Shown here piece after piece: positions 1 to 12,059 of a DNA stretch of 64,000 bases. Each line of letters starts with the position of its first letter. The stretch's first letter is position 1. The translations under genes were made by a program, and so were the position numbers. Source of the stretch: Notamacropus eugenii. Lineage: Eukaryota > Chordata > Mammalia > Diprotodontia > Macropodidae. The notes under the pieces are model-generated. The model made no database searches, was not told where the DNA came from, and was given only the letters and a program-made list of their open reading frames with translations. The stretch spans positions 32,878,817 through 32,942,816 of the forward strand of contig NC_092875.1 of assembly GCF_028372415.1 (NCBI RefSeq), in the 5' to 3' direction.

Positions 1-1555
1 TTGTTTAAGATGAGCATGTTTCTCACTGTTGGGGGCTTGTTAGATGGGTTCACTTCTAACAGGCTCCTTAAGAGTCAATCCAATATGGCAAATCTTTAAT
101 AAACCTTGTTTTTCCTTGGCTTTAAGAAGGCTTGTATTGAATTCATTCAAGCAGGACCCAGCATGTCGGTATTTCAGGGTTCCCAGCACCCTGAACTTCA
201 ACAGTATTACGTGATTTCTGTGGAAACAAAAGTTCAGTTCATCTCTTGCACAATCTTACCACAATTGATCAACACTAGTGGAGGAATTATCTGCAGCTGG
301 ATCACATGACTGAGGAATCTGGTCAGCCTCCAGAGTCTTGAGGCCATGAGTCTGTACCATGAGGGAGACTCCCCCAAAATAGTTCAGTACTATCTGCCTT
401 TAGTAGTTCCTTCTAACCAAGAAGTCATTTGGTCAATTCAGTGCAACTGAATTGAAAGCAACTGTTCTCAAAACATCCTTGAGAGCATTTCTGTTTAGGA
501 ATGTCTGATTCTGGGAGGGGTGACTAGTCCTTCCTGGGAGCAGACATCATAAACAGTCCTTCAACATCTGCCTAAGAATCTTAAGAATAAGATTAGTTAG
601 AGTCAGATTGCAGGCATATTGAGCTAGGTCAGAATGTCCTAATGAATTTATACATCACATATAGCTGGACTGAGCTTTAGGAGATTTCTTTGCCTTGGAT
701 GGAGGGTTCCAGACCATAAGGAAATGGGGAGAGGGAGGGCAAGTCCAGCTTCACCTGCGTCACCATTTTCCTAAGGCATAGGTTTTCCTGGACCCTACGG
801 AACAGGAGGCTTACCTCAGGGTCCAGTGACCAAGCCTCCATATCTCATCTACTCCAATCTATCAAAAAGATTAAAAAAAAAAAAAAAAAGGTAAGAAGAC
901 TTGTGATTTCAGTTAGAAAAGGAGGAGACCTGAGGGTAAGAATTCAAAGTCCAGACATCAAAGAACAGAATGGCCCCTAGTCAAAGAGGGGCTGACTAGG
1001 GAGAGGAGAAAGAACTTTGAGCCCCAGTTCAGCAGTTCTAGACCCTGACTTCCTTGAGCAATGGCCAGTGAGGTGGGCAGCTGACCTTGTTCCCAGAGGG
1101 CCCCAGGTTGTAGGATGTGGAGCTAGTCTCTGGGGTTGGATTAGATTATGCCCATAGTTCCTTTAAATCTTAATTTCTTTTTACATTTTCATTTCTTTGT
1201 CTTTCTTTTTGCCCTCATCTTTTAGCACAGTGCCTCAAATACATTCAGATCTTAATAAATACTCATTGATGGGCTGACTAATTGTAAAAGACAGATAACA
1301 ATATCTATAGTGTTTACTTCACCAAGTGGTTAGGAGGATGGTTACCTCACAGCTCAGGAGATAAGAATAGTGCTTTGCAAGCTTTATAGTACTATCTCAA
1401 CGTTAGTTCTTATCTTTTTTAATGGAATTCATATAGGAGAGGTCCTTCAGTTTCTTGTAACTAGTGCTTTTAACAGCATCTGGCATATAGTAGGTACTTA
1501 ATAAATGCTCATTAACTGACTGTTCTTTGAACTATTGTACATGTGGTATATCCTT
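1..1555. other. intergenic, no gene recognised
   Basis: A 67-codon ORF near 106 resembles no family I know. An AATAAA at about 99 followed by T-rich sequence could be a relic LTR or other retro-element end. L2/MIR-type tails 'tagtaggtacttaataaatg' occur near 1245 and 1490. There is a poly-A run at 872-889. Confidence 0.5.
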
Positions 1556-1559
1556 GTTA

Positions 1560-1975
1560 CTCTCCATCTCCTTCACCTTGTTAATATTTCTTCCAGCTCT
1601 GACATTCTTTGATTTTATGTTTCTATGGGTGCACACGGCCCTCCATCTCTTGCCACCAAGTGTTTGCCTGGGCTATTCCATGTGCCTAGGATACTGTTCT
1701 ACCTCACCTCTGCCTCAGAGAGTCCTACTTTTCCTTCTTGGCTCAAGCACCACTGTCTACATGAAACGTTTCCTGGTCCCCCCCTCTCATTCCCTCCCCT
1801 TCCTCCCTAACTTCCCTTGGAATTATTTGTATTTATTCACCTTAAATTTCTGTCTCATGTATTTATCTGTGTACTTACTCCCTCCCCCATTAGGATGTAA
1901 GCTCTCTGAAGGCAGGGATTATTTCATTCTCTATCTTTGTATCCCCTAGTACAGTTCCTGACACATAGTTTAAAA
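1560..1975 (+). repeat. L3/CR1 LINE 3' fragment
   Basis: Characteristic L3-type 3' segment: 'ctcacctctgcctcagagag', 'ccattaggatgtaagctct', 'gaaggcagggattatttcat', then 'tatcccctagtacag'. Old and untranslated; ORFs over it are chance. Confidence 0.75.
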
Positions 1976-2789
1976 AGTCCTTAGTGACTATTGATCAAAA
2001 CTGCTGATCACCAGGCCCCAGAGTTTCAGTTCTGATCTGAAAATTAGAGTCTCCCAAAGCCAGCAGCTATCTGGTTCTTTCCACAGTCATGGAAAGTTGA
2101 CAAAACTTCTTCTTCTCACAGTCCTCGTCTCCTACCTCCAATCTTTTGTCCTCTGCCCCTTTCTGCCCCTTCTCTGCAATTTGTTATTTTTTAATTAAAG
2201 ATTTTTAAAACTGTTCAAATTATTTTAAAATTTAAATAAATATATTTAAATATGTTTATTTTAAACTTTTATTACATTTCTGTTGTTTTTGGAAGTACTC
2301 TCTCTCTCTCTCTCCCTTTGGAATTAGCCCCATCCAACAAAGAAAATGGGGAAAAACACACAAGGTAATAACCCCATATGACGATGTTGACAACATTCAA
2401 GAGTCTGCGTGGGGGGTGACAACAGGACCCCAACCCCAGCTCCCTCTCGCCGGGAAGAAGGAGGTGCTTCATCACCTGTCCTTGCACATTGACCCAGAAT
2501 TTGGCTGCCTTTCAATGACCTTTTCATTTATGCCGTTGTCATCATTAGCTGTGTTGTTCTTCAGGTTGTGTTTCTAGCACTCTATATAGTTCAGACAAGT
2601 CTTTGCAGGATACTTGGAACTCTGTATTCATAATTTCTGAATGCACAATTATATTATGTGTATGTATGTGTATAAATGTCTTTATAGATACTGGGTGATA
2701 TGTATGTATGCATTTATATGTATTATGTGTATGTCTGTATGTGTATTTATGGTTTTCAAAGAGTCAGAGGAACTAGAGATCAAATTTCC

Positions 2790-3840
2790 AGCATTCACTG
2801 GATTATAAAGAAAGCAAAGGAGTTCTAGAAAAACATCTGCTTTTGCTTCATTGACTACACTGAAGCCTTTGACTGTGCGGATCACAACAAAATGTGGCAA
2901 GTCTTCAAGGAGATGGGAGTATCAGGTCATCTCACTTGTCTCCTGAGGAACCTGTATAAGGGTGAAGAAGCAACAGTTAGAACCAAACATGGAACAACTG
3001 ATTGGTTGAAGATTGGAAAAAGAATAGGACAAGGCTGTATATTACCACCTTATTTATTTAACTTACATGCAGAGTACATCATGTGAAATTCCAGGCTGGA
3101 TGACTCAACAGCCTGAATGAAAGTTGCCAGGGGAAATAACAACAGTCTCAAATATGCAAACAATACCATTCTGATGGCAGAAAGTGAAGAGGAATTAAGA
3201 AGCCTCTTGATGAGAGTGAAAGAGAAGGTATAAAAACTGACTTGAAGCTTAACATCAAAAAAACTAAGATCTTGACAACTGGTCCCATCATTCCCTAGCA
3301 AACAGGGGGAGAAGACATGGAAACAGTATCTGATTTTATATTCTTAGGCTCAAAAATCACTGCAGATGGCTCTTGTAGCCATGAAATAAAAAGATGCTTG
3401 TTCCTTAGAAGGAAAGCTATGGCAAATCTGGACAGCATATTAAAAGGCAGAGGTGTTTCCAGTAACAACGTATGATTATGAGAGTTGGACTACAAAGACA
3501 TCAGAGTTGATGCTTTCAAATTGTGGTGCTGGAGACAACTTTTGAGAGTCCCTTGGATAGTAAGGAGATCAAATCAGTCAGTACTTAAAGAAATTAATTC
3601 AGGCTATTCACTGGAAGGTTGAAGACTGAAGCTGAAGCTTATACTTTGGCCATCTAAGGAGAAGATGAGACCCAATGGAAAAGGCTCTGATGTTGTGAAA
3701 GATTGAAGGCAAAAGGAAAATGGGAAGACAGAGATGGATAGAGGGCGTCATGGAAACAATGAACATGAACTTAGACTTCAGGAGATAGTGGAGGATAGAA
3801 GGACCTGGTGTGTTATAGTCCATGAGGTCATAACTGCAGC
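2790..3840 (+). mobile_element. RTE (BovB-like) LINE, broken
   Basis: An RTE-type reverse-transcriptase stretch is readable: a TEAFD segment near 2858, 'MWQVFKEMGVSGHLTCLLRN' from 2892, then the thumb-side RIGQGCILPPYLFNLHAEYIM block (frame stops at 3084). The following region carries RTE-like 3' ORF pieces with several frameshifts and stops. Truncated at the 5' end and dead. Confidence 0.8.
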
Positions 3841-3841
3841 A

Positions 3842-4285
3842 AAATGTATACTGTATGTGTGTGTATATGTATAGACGTATGTATATATTTATATGTATCG
3901 AATATATGCATATATTTATAGGTATGCCTATTCATGGGTATATACATATATTTATGAATACCATCTATGTATACATATAATTATATATGTATTTATATAA
4001 ACTATATGCGTATATTTATATATACAATATGTGTACATATACATATGTTTATATATACTATGGTGTATATATATATATATACATATGTGTGTGTGTGTGT
4101 AATGTATATACATATATGCCCCTATAATATATATGGTATATATGCATTTCTATGCATATACTATGTATATTCTATACATATGCTTTGTGATGTTTATAAA
4201 CTTATTTTTATATACCATTTTTGTATACCTTATATACCATTTTTATACACCATTGATGTTAAATACATAAATATATGTATTTATA
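3842..4285. repeat. TA/TG/TATG-rich microsatellite block
   Basis: Long degenerate array of tatatg, tgtgta and tata units directly after the RTE 3' end, including a perfect TA run near 4066-4080 and TG near 4088-4100. RTE-type LINEs often end in short tandem repeats, so it may have grown from that tail. Confidence 0.8.
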
Positions 4286-4700
4286 TTGTTGTCCTTTTTT
4301 GAAGAGAATCCGTGATGTCATAAGATGATGTTTTGACTCCTGCATGAATTGGATTTAAGTGAGACAGAGTTGCACAAAGTCATCAGCCTCAGTTTCTCTT
4401 CAAGAGTCACTGATGTCCAGTGGCAGAACAAGAGTCAAGATGAGTGCATTGGCCTGGATGCACTGAATGACCTTGGCATCTTCCATGTCTGACCAAGTTC
4501 CAAGCACTCCACAGCACCTGTGGCCACCTTCATGGCTTTTCCCGCTTGCTTGGGGCAGATACCCCTGTAAATCACGTATGGGTTTGAGGCCTATCTGTTG
4601 CCTTCAACATGGTTCAGCCCATCTGCTGAGATGGTTTTACCTGGGTGTGACTGCTGCATGTGCTACAACTTCTTAGAACCACAAGTGAGAGTTGGGTGAA
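4285..4700 (+). repeat. unclassified ~420-base interspersed repeat, copy 1
   Basis: Shares its whole length with 14560-15000. Shared blocks include 'tccagtggca', 'gaatgaccttggcatctt' against 'ggatgaccttggcatttt', 'gggtttgaggcc' and 'agagttgggtg' at the end. Starts with a ttgttgtcctttt-type head. I do not recognise the family with certainty. Confidence 0.75.
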
Positions 4701-4789
4701 GCTGGACATCAAAGATGGATGAGCAGCCCTGAAAAGCCCTTACCAGCCCTAACACCAGAGCTGCTAGTCCTCCATGAACATCCCATACA

Positions 4790-4950
4790 ACCCATGTACT
4801 TATATATATAATATGTGTACATATGTATTTATGTGTAGCAGTATGTATACCACAGGTACATATATGCATGTTAATGTATACCACATGTGTGTATGCATGT
4901 ATTTATGTGTATTATGTATGTGTATTTATAGATACTATATATGTGACCCC
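4790..4950. repeat. TATG/TGTA microsatellite
   Basis: Degenerate tatgtg/catatg array after the copy-1 repeat; related in composition to 3842-4285. Confidence 0.7.
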
Positions 4951-5069
4951 AGAAGGGCTGTGCTTATTTTTCACCAACCTCTTCAGTATTTACCATTTTC
5001 TTCTCTTGTCATCTTTGACAATATAATGGGTGTTAGGTAGGACCCAAGTTCCCTTTTCATTTCTCTAAT

Positions 5070-5300
5070 TATTTTTTTTAATTAATTTTATTTATTTTCA
5101 GTGTTCTATAGTCACTACCATATAACTTAGATTATTATTTTTCCCTTCCTACCTCCTACCTCCCCCCTCCCTCTTCAAGATGGCATACAATTTTGTATAG
5201 GTTCTACACATATATTCCTATTAAATACATTTTCACTGTAGTCATGCTGTGTTGAAGAATTAAAATGAGTGGGAGAAATCATCTAACAAACCAAAACACA

Positions 5301-5364
<64 letters not shown>

Positions 5365-6210
5365 ATCTGCTACATTTATTCCTCTAATTGTGGAGCTTTT
5401 TTCCATATGACTATTAATAGCATGCATTTCTTCTGAAAACTATTCACATCCTCTGATCATTTATTTAATGGGGAATGACTTTTAGTCTTATACTTACATA
5501 TCTTGCATATGAGACCTTTATCACAAAAACTTGCTGCAAAACTTTTTTTTCCAGTTACCTGGTTTCCTTCTAATTTTTATGGCATTGGTTTTGTTTTTGT
5601 AATTTTATATAAGCCAAAGTGTCCATTTTCTCTTCTCTGATTCTTTTTGCCTTCCTCATCCATACCTCCTGGTTTCCCTGTTTTCCTTCAGATCTCATCT
5701 CAAATACCACCATCTTCAAGAAGTCTTTCCAGCTTCCCCTTAATACTAGTCCTTCTTCCTCTGAGATTAACTTCAATTTTTCTTGTATATATCTTGCTTG
5801 TGTGTAGTTGTTTATATGCATCTTCAAGGGCCCTATTTGTCTTTTGTCTGGATTCCCAAAACTTAGTACAGGATCTTGTTTAATAAACATTTGTTGAAAA
5901 TAAAAGTACAACAAAATATTAAAAAAAAAGTTTATTGCCTTTTCTATCCCTCTTTTGGTCATGAGCTCTTCCCCTTTCCATAGATCAAAAAGGTAATTTT
6001 CTCCTTGCTCCCCATAATTTACTTATGTCACCTTTTAAATCTAAGTCTTGTATCCATTTGGAGCATACCCTACTAATATGGAGGGAGATGTTGGTCTAAA
6101 CATAATTTCTGCCAGAAAGTCTTTGCCAAATAGTGAGTCCTTACTTCAGTAACTGGGTTCTTAGGGTTTATGGAACATTATGTTACTGTGTCCCTTTGTT
6201 TCTGATTATT
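5070..6210 (-). mobile_element. antisense L1 fragments with AC repeat and L3 piece
   Basis: Read on -, this is the 3' part of a mammalian L1. Typical antisense stretches are 'agttacctggtttccttct', 'ggtcatgagctcttccccttt' and 'agatgttggtctaaacat'. A perfect AC run lies at about 5290-5362. The piece at 5640-5895 looks like an L3/L2 tail ('ttaataaacatttgttgaa') inserted into or next to it. No intact ORF. Confidence 0.7.
5290..5362. repeat. (AC)n microsatellite
   Basis: About 36 uninterrupted AC units, likely polymorphic. Confidence 0.95.
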
Positions 6211-6859
6211 TTGTACCTAATCTGCTCACCAATTCATTTTTGGTCAAATCACTTCACCTCTTCTAAACTGTAAAATGGGGATGACAGTAGCACCTACTTC
6301 CCAGGGTTGTTGGGCTAATCAAATGAGATTATCTGTAATAAATGCTTGCTACCTTCGCCTTTCCTTTGTTATTAAACGGCACAAAATTGTTTTGATGATG
6401 ACTACTTTGTAGCATACTTTGAGACTGAAGGCTACTGTAGTCTGCATTTTTAAAAATTAATTTTTACTGATTTTTTACTTCACTTATTTTTAAGAAATCC
6501 CTTCTCAGACCTTCACCCACCCAGAAAGCCATCCCTTGTTGTACAACTAAGTATAACAGGGTAATCAACAATTCACATCCCTTTACAGAGGGCGCTCCCA
6601 ATTCTCCATATCTCCTCGTATTTTAAAAGAGGAGCTTTGAAAAGGCAACTCGAAGGGGTTGAAGTGCCGAAGGGGCAGTATCAGAAGGGGAGAAGGCGAT
6701 CTTGGAGTCTGGGGCATCCGGGATGCTTTATACAGACCCCTGCGACTTCCTCTCCCTCTCTCCGCCTAAGCCAGTGGGGAAGCTGTAGGTTCCCTCATCT
6801 CCACCCCACCCTCATCACTGGGAGCTGGACCTAGAGCTCTCCAGTCATCCAAACTAGCC

Positions 6860-7260
6860 TGTGGATTTTACGATCGGTCCCCCGAGGAGGCGAGAAGGCT
6901 CTCTCCATCAGCCTCTGGACTATATGTTTGTTCTTCTGAACTGGAGGCCAACTGGCAGCGCGGGGCTTCGGCTCCGAGCTCCTGGCCGGGGGGCGGGGCG
7001 TGCTTGGCCAAGTTGAAGGTCGTGGGGCGCGCGGGCCCCCTTTAAGGAGCCGGAAGAGGGGAGCAGAGGGGGTAGGAGAGGGCCTAGAGGGGAGGGAACT
7101 GGGCCGGGCCGGGGGGCGGGGGGAGGAGGAAGAAGAGGCGGTGGCGCCGAGTTGGGCCAGCCCAGTTGGGCAGGGCAGACTGTGGGCCCCGGGCTATGCG
7201 AGCCGGAGGTGAGTCCTGGGACCCTGGAGGGAGGGAACAGAAGGTGAGGTCCCCCCTCTA
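6860..7260 (+). promoter_or_regulatory. SLC8B1: CpG-rich promoter region of SLC8B1
   Basis: This is the first strongly CG-rich stretch of the window and lies 5.2 kb upstream of the start-codon exon. It contains GC boxes (Sp1-type GGGGCGGGGC near 6990-7000 and GGGGGGCGGGGGG near 7111-7122) and no obvious TATA box. A good splice donor lies at its downstream end. This fits a broad CpG-island promoter driving SLC8B1 rightwards. Human PLBD2 is the expected divergent neighbour further left, but no exon of it was recognised. Confidence 0.7.
7040..7208 (+). other. SLC8B1: probable non-coding first exon of SLC8B1
   Basis: The 3' boundary is supported by GCCGGAG|gtgagtcc with the donor at 7209. The 5' boundary is arbitrary because no TSS can be read from sequence. 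It would splice to 12418. An ATG at 7196-7198 in this exon opens an upstream reading frame (see findings). Several other donor-like sites follow within 360 bases, so the true end may vary. Confidence 0.45.
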
Positions 7261-7571
7261 GTGCCGGGGACAGGGGATCTCCCGGGGGGACGGGATTACC
7301 GGGTGCCAGTCCATCTCCAGTGGGCTGGGGGAGAGAAGGTGAGCCCCTCCAGCAGAGGTGAGCCCCGCTTCTTGTGAGAAAAGACCGGGAAGGGCATCTC
7401 TCCGTTGAAAGAGAGGGGGTGAGTTCCCTTCCGTGACTGTGAGCCTCTCTTCCTTGCCGGGAGACGGAGTGAGCACCCCATCAGTGAGATGGGGGAGGAG
7501 GTAAGGCACCCCTCTTCATTGCGAGGAGACAGAGAGTGGACATACTTCAGGTGGGATCGGGAATAGGGGGT
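7209..7571 (+). other. SLC8B1: intron 1 start with cluster of donor-like sites
   Basis: GC-rich, purine-biased sequence with eleven GTGAG/GTAAG motifs at 7209, 7244, 7339, 7358, 7374, 7419, 7439, 7469, 7484, 7501 and 7570. It looks like a degenerate tandem array. No coding potential resembling NCLX. Confidence 0.7.
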
Positions 7572-8114
7572 AAGCTCCCCCCTCCAGGAGGAGTGGGCCA
7601 CCTTCCATTTGGGGGAAGATAGAACAGGGTCAGGGTGGGATGCCTCCTCCATTGGGGAATATTGCTGGGGAATCCGGCCTCTGATCCCGGAACGGAGGCA
7701 GAAAGTTATCTCCTCCTCCAACTCCTCCTCCAGGCGAGCGCCTGGGCACACCCCTGGTCGACTTCGGGCTGAGTTTGCGAGTTGGCCCTACTTAGAGCCC
7801 CGGGCCCGGGAGCTGCCACAGCTCCTCCTCCCCTCCCACCCCACCCTCTTTGCAAAAGCTGACTCAGGGGAAGCTTGGAGGAGGGGAAGGAGGCAAGAGG
7901 GGGCAAGGGGTGACCTTGAACGGGAGGCTCCTCTTCCCACCTCAGACCCAACTCTCATTCCATTCCTAAAAGACCATGACCGGGCTGGAAGTGGTCTGAG
8001 CCTCTAGTAGAGGCTCTGGGAACTCATTTCTGAGGGATGTCGAAGTGATTTACCAAAAGTAATCCGCTTAGATGGGTGTGCCCCACTCCTGCTGGAGGTG
8101 GTGTTAAGGATTCT

Positions 8115-8305
8115 CTAAACCTGGGGTTCCTTGGGCAGCCAGGAGAGACCTAGGCACCCCTTCTCTGAATCACGTTTTTAAATGCCTGAGGTAAAATTCA
8201 CAGAAATACAAAGGAGATCAATTATATTGAAATATATTTCTCAAAATAAGTTTTTTCAAAAGTTCACGGACCCCATAAAGCCCCTGCTTTCCTCTCTAAC
8301 TCTAC
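8115..8305 (-). repeat. nonautonomous DNA-transposon-like repeat, antisense copy
   Basis: Same family as 28150-28365 and 45245-45590. Shared blocks on - are 'ggggtccgtgaacttttg' and 'atttcaatataattgatctc'. Ends resemble hAT-type termini (caggggt...). Family assignment is inferred. Confidence 0.6.
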
Positions 8306-8439
8306 TTTCATTTTACAGAGAAGGAAAGTGAGACCAAAAGAAGGGAAAGGATTTGCCTGAGACTGAATTAAAGGCAGAGCCAAACTCTTGGTGCCCTATT
8401 CCAGTGCCCTCTACTGGTTTATTTTCAGGGTTATCAATC

Positions 8440-8705
8440 TCAGTGGGCAGCAAGGGGGTACAGTGCACAAGGTGCAGGACCTGGAATCAGGAAATCTCAT
8501 CTTCCTGAGTTCGCACCTGACCTCAGACACTTACTAGCTGTGTGACCCTGAGCAAGTCATTTAACCCTGTTTGCCTCAGTTTCCTCATCTGTAAACCGAG
8601 CTGGAGAAGGAAATGGCAAACCACTCCAGTATCTTTGCCAAGAAAGCCCCAAATGGGGCCCCAGAGAATCAGACTCAACTGAAAATTACTGAACAAAAGC
8701 CTCAT
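8440..8705 (+). repeat. MAR1-type marsupial SINE
   Basis: tRNA-like head, 'acttactagctgtgtgac' core, then 'gagaaggaaatggcaaacca' and 'agaaagccccaaatggggcc' tail ending in aactgaaaat. This tail is diagnostic of the marsupial MAR1 family. Confidence 0.85.
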
Positions 8706-9384
8706 TAGTGCCCATCATTGTACATACAGCAATCAGACTGGTTGGAGTGACCTTAAAGTACGGTTAGGAAACCAGCAGCCCAGGCAGGGCAGCCTTCTCC
8801 AAGTTGGTCTTGCAGTTCTGAAGACCTGGGTTCAAATTACTTCTCTGACACAGATTAGCTACGTGACCCCAAGAGCAAGCCATTTAAACTCTGTTGTCTT
8901 AGGCTAGTCTCTGACCCTGTGGTTCCTCCCCATGAAATAAATAGATGAGCAAACAAACCAACCCAGTTGATGCCCCTGATATGCCCTTCCTTCATACCTG
9001 CTGGGTCCTAGGGAGGAGTCAGATCATAGCAGGGCTATGCCTTCAGGGAGTTGGCTGTCCAGTTAGGTAACATCTTGCACCTTCTCCCCAGCTCCAACTC
9101 ACTTGTTTCTCCTGCATCATCCTTACCTTGTTTTCTGTCCTACCGGTCTCCATGGGGCAAGGGCCTTAGGTAAACTTTGGCTCCATTCTACTTACAATCT
9201 AGGTGCTTAATGAAATGTTGAATGGGGTCCAGGAGAGGCCTGCCAGTAGAACTGGGATAGGTTAAATAGACTTTCCAGGGCAGCCATCAAAAAAGTATTA
9301 CAAACAGGAAGTGCTAGAGGAAGGAAGAGTTTACTTTGGGAGGGGTGATCAGGTTAGGTTTTCTGGAGAACTAGTTATTGGAAT

Positions 9385-9905
9385 CACTGAGGACAAGGAT
9401 GACTGGATTAATAGATAGGAAGATAAGGCTTCAAATCCTGCCTCAGACTCTTTGTTAGATTTATGATCCTCGGCAAGTCATTTAACATTTCTGTGCCTCA
9501 GTTTCTTTTTCTGTAAAATGAGGGGTTTGGAGCTCCCTGGTCTCCAAAGTTCCCTTCTAGCTCTCAGAAAGGCTTGGATTCAAATCTCATCTCATTTACT
9601 AGCTGTATGACCCTGGACAAGTCAATTAATGTCTCTGTTTCTCAGTTTCCCCACGTGTAAAATGAGGGGGTTGGGGCTATATGATCTCCAAAGTCCCCTC
9701 CAGTCCTGGAAGAAAGGGGCAGCTGGGAGGTGCAGAGTGAGTGTGAGCTTTGGACACAGGAAAATCTGAGTCAATTAATAATTGTGTCACCCTGGACAAA
9801 TCGATTCACTTCTCTCCACCTGTTTCCCCCTCTGTAAAATGAGGATAATGGCACCCACTTCACAGTGTTGTTGAAAGGATCAAATGAGGTGACATGTAAA
9901 ATTAA
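9385..9905 (+). repeat. three consecutive MIR-related SINE fragments
   Basis: About 9385-9560, 9570-9715 and 9718-9905, each with the 'ctagctgtatgaccctgg' / 'ctcagtttccccacgtg' / 'gtaaaatgaggg' core in the same orientation. Confidence 0.75.
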
Positions 9906-9960
9906 CCTTTGCAAATTTTAAAATGCCACGTGTGAACTATGAAGGAAAGATAAGCCCTTT

Positions 9961-10088
9961 AGGGACAGAGCAAAGTCCAAGAAGCTGGGGTGACCAGGGG
10001 GCAGGGTAGAGCCCAGGGGCTGGAATACCCAGAGACAGGGGTGTCCAGGGAGCAGAGCTCAAGGGGCTGGGTTGCCCAGGAACAAGGG
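9961..10088 (+). repeat. minisatellite, left part
   Basis: About 2.5 units of ~48-52 bases: 'tgaccagggggcagggtaga', gcccaggggctgg, aatacccagagacag and so on. The array resumes at 12060. Confidence 0.85.
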
Positions 10089-12058
10089 TAGTAAAGGGTT
10101 AATGAAATATTAAAAATCTTCCATGTACATTTATAGGCCTACATGACTACATACATTCTCCTTTCTCCTTGGAACTGGGGCTATGTTCCCAAGACTGAAA
10201 GGTCAACTTGTACCTGGCCAGTTCCTCTTCCTGGAAGGGCTGGCCATCCTTCTTGGAATATGCAGAATCAATCCTGTGTCTTTTTGACACAGATGTTTTG
10301 GCATACCAATCAGAGATGTTCCTTTGAACTCTGGCCCAGTCCACAGCCACAACACATCCTGTGCTGAACCAATCAGTTGCTAAGTTACGTATGGATCTCA
10401 CACTGAACCAATCAGATGCTAAGTTACTTATAGACTGAGGGCAAAGTCAAGATGGCGGAGTAAAAGCAGGGACTTGCGTGAGCTTTCCACCAAAATACCC
10501 CAAGTACCTATAAGAAAGTGACTCTAAACAAATTCTGGAGCTGTAGAACCCACAGAATGGTGGTGTGAAGCAAATCTCCAGGCCAAGACAACCTGAAAGG
10601 TTGACGGGAAGCATCTATCATGTGGGACTGAGAGCAGAGTGCAGTCCAGTGTGGGCCACACAGACAGGGCCTGAGCAGGCCTTGATGGAATTGAATCACT
10701 GGCAGTTTACATTCCTACATGGAAAAATGATATTTGTAACTCAACACACACACACATATTATATAGACAGAGGGCAAAGAGTGGGTTGAATGTGAAGGAA
10801 TGATATCTAAAAAAATAAAATTAAGGGTTGAGAGAGGAATATATTGGGAGAAGGAGAAAGGGAGGAATAGAATGGGGTAAACTATCTGTCACATAAAACA
10901 GGCAAGAAAAAACTTTTACAATGGAGGGGAAGAGGGGAGAGGGAGAGGGAGAAGGAAAGAGAGAACCTTACTCTCATCGGATTTGGCTTAAGAGGGGAAT
11001 AATATGCATATTCAATTGGGTATGAAAATCTATCTTACCCTACAGGAAAGTAGGAGGGAAGGGGATAAGGTGGGGATGGGGGGAAGGTATGATAGAAGGG
11101 AGGGCAAATGGGAGGAAGGGGTAATTAGAAGCAAACATTTTTGAGGAGGGATAGGATCGAAAGAGAGAATAGAATAAATGGGGGACAGGTTAGGATAGAG
11201 GGAAATGTAGTTAGTCTTTTACAATATGACTGTTATGGATGTGTTTTGCATGACTACACATATATAACCTATATTGAATTGCTTGCCTTCTCAGTGGGAG
11301 TGGGTGGGGAAGGAAGAAGAGAGAGAAGATCTAAAAATGAATGTCAAAAATTATTTTTACATGCCACTGGTAAATAAGACATGCTGGGGTATAGAAATCT
11401 ATCTTGCCCTACAAGATAATAGAAGGGAAGGGGATGAGAGAAGGGAAAGGTGTGATAGAAGGGAGGGTAGATTGGGGAAGGGATAATCAGAATGCATGTT
11501 GTCTTGGGGTGGGTGGAGGAAAGAGATGGGAAGAAAATTTGGAACTCAAAATCTCTTGGAAGTGAATGTGGAAAACTAAAAATAAATTAATTAGAAAAAA
11601 ATAAAATTAAATAAAAATTTAAAAATAAAGTATCAATGTCCACTAAAAAATAAGTTATGTATGGCTCCTCCACTGAGTCAATCAGTTGCTGTCACATACA
11701 GCCCTGGTACTGAGCTTTGAACCTGGATATAACCTGGAAAAATTATTCTACTCTTTGGAGTCCCATTTCTGAAAGGATACTCTGCCCAGGATTTTTTTCC
11801 AGCTGGGTCTCTGAGCTGGGACTCCCCAGCATGTAAACCCAGATGTTGGTACTCCCCTTGTTTGGTGATGTATGTAAATATTTTAATTATTCTGTTAGGC
11901 TTTATCTTTATCTTTCTACATTTCTTTAATATTGCTTTATATTGTTCTTGTGTGCAGAATAAATGCTACCTTGATTCTAAACTGGTGTGAGCATGTCCAT
12001 TATACTGTGCAATCCAATCCTAAAAAATATTAAAGCAACTGTACATATCTCTTTAACA
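10089..12058 (+). mobile_element. probable solo LTR interrupted by L1
   Basis: The left part has repeated CCAAT-box units (ccaatcag at about 10300, 10369 and 10403, within ~39-base repeats containing aagttacgtatgg). The right part resumes the repeat (aataagttatgtatggctcc), then has AATAAATGCTACCTTGATT at ~11958. Terminal octamers tagtaaag/ctttaaca are imperfectly inverted. The layout (CCAAT repeats, AATAAA, short 3' part) suggests an endogenous-retrovirus LTR without internal genes. No target duplication is clear. Confidence 0.55.
10437..11640 (+). mobile_element. internally deleted L1 inside the LTR
   Basis: Begins with the L1 5' UTR-type 'gtcaagatggcggagtaaa' and continues ~350 bases. It then jumps to purine-rich 3' UTR-like sequence ending 'aaaattatttttacatgcca' (first 3' block ~11348) and 'aaaactaaaaataaattaat' (~11573). 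Two 3' UTR-like blocks (10800-11380 and 11390-11640) are similar. ORF1/ORF2 are absent. Confidence 0.65.
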
Positions 12059-12059
12059 C

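Noticed and set aside
106..309. 67-codon ORF at the left edge as a PLBD2 exon
   Set aside because: The translation shows no resemblance to phospholipase B-like proteins, and there are no matching splice sites or phase.
8440..8705. tRNA-like segments in SINEs as tRNA genes
   Set aside because: The segments have only decayed A/B-box-like sequence, no intact cloverleaf, and carry SINE tails.
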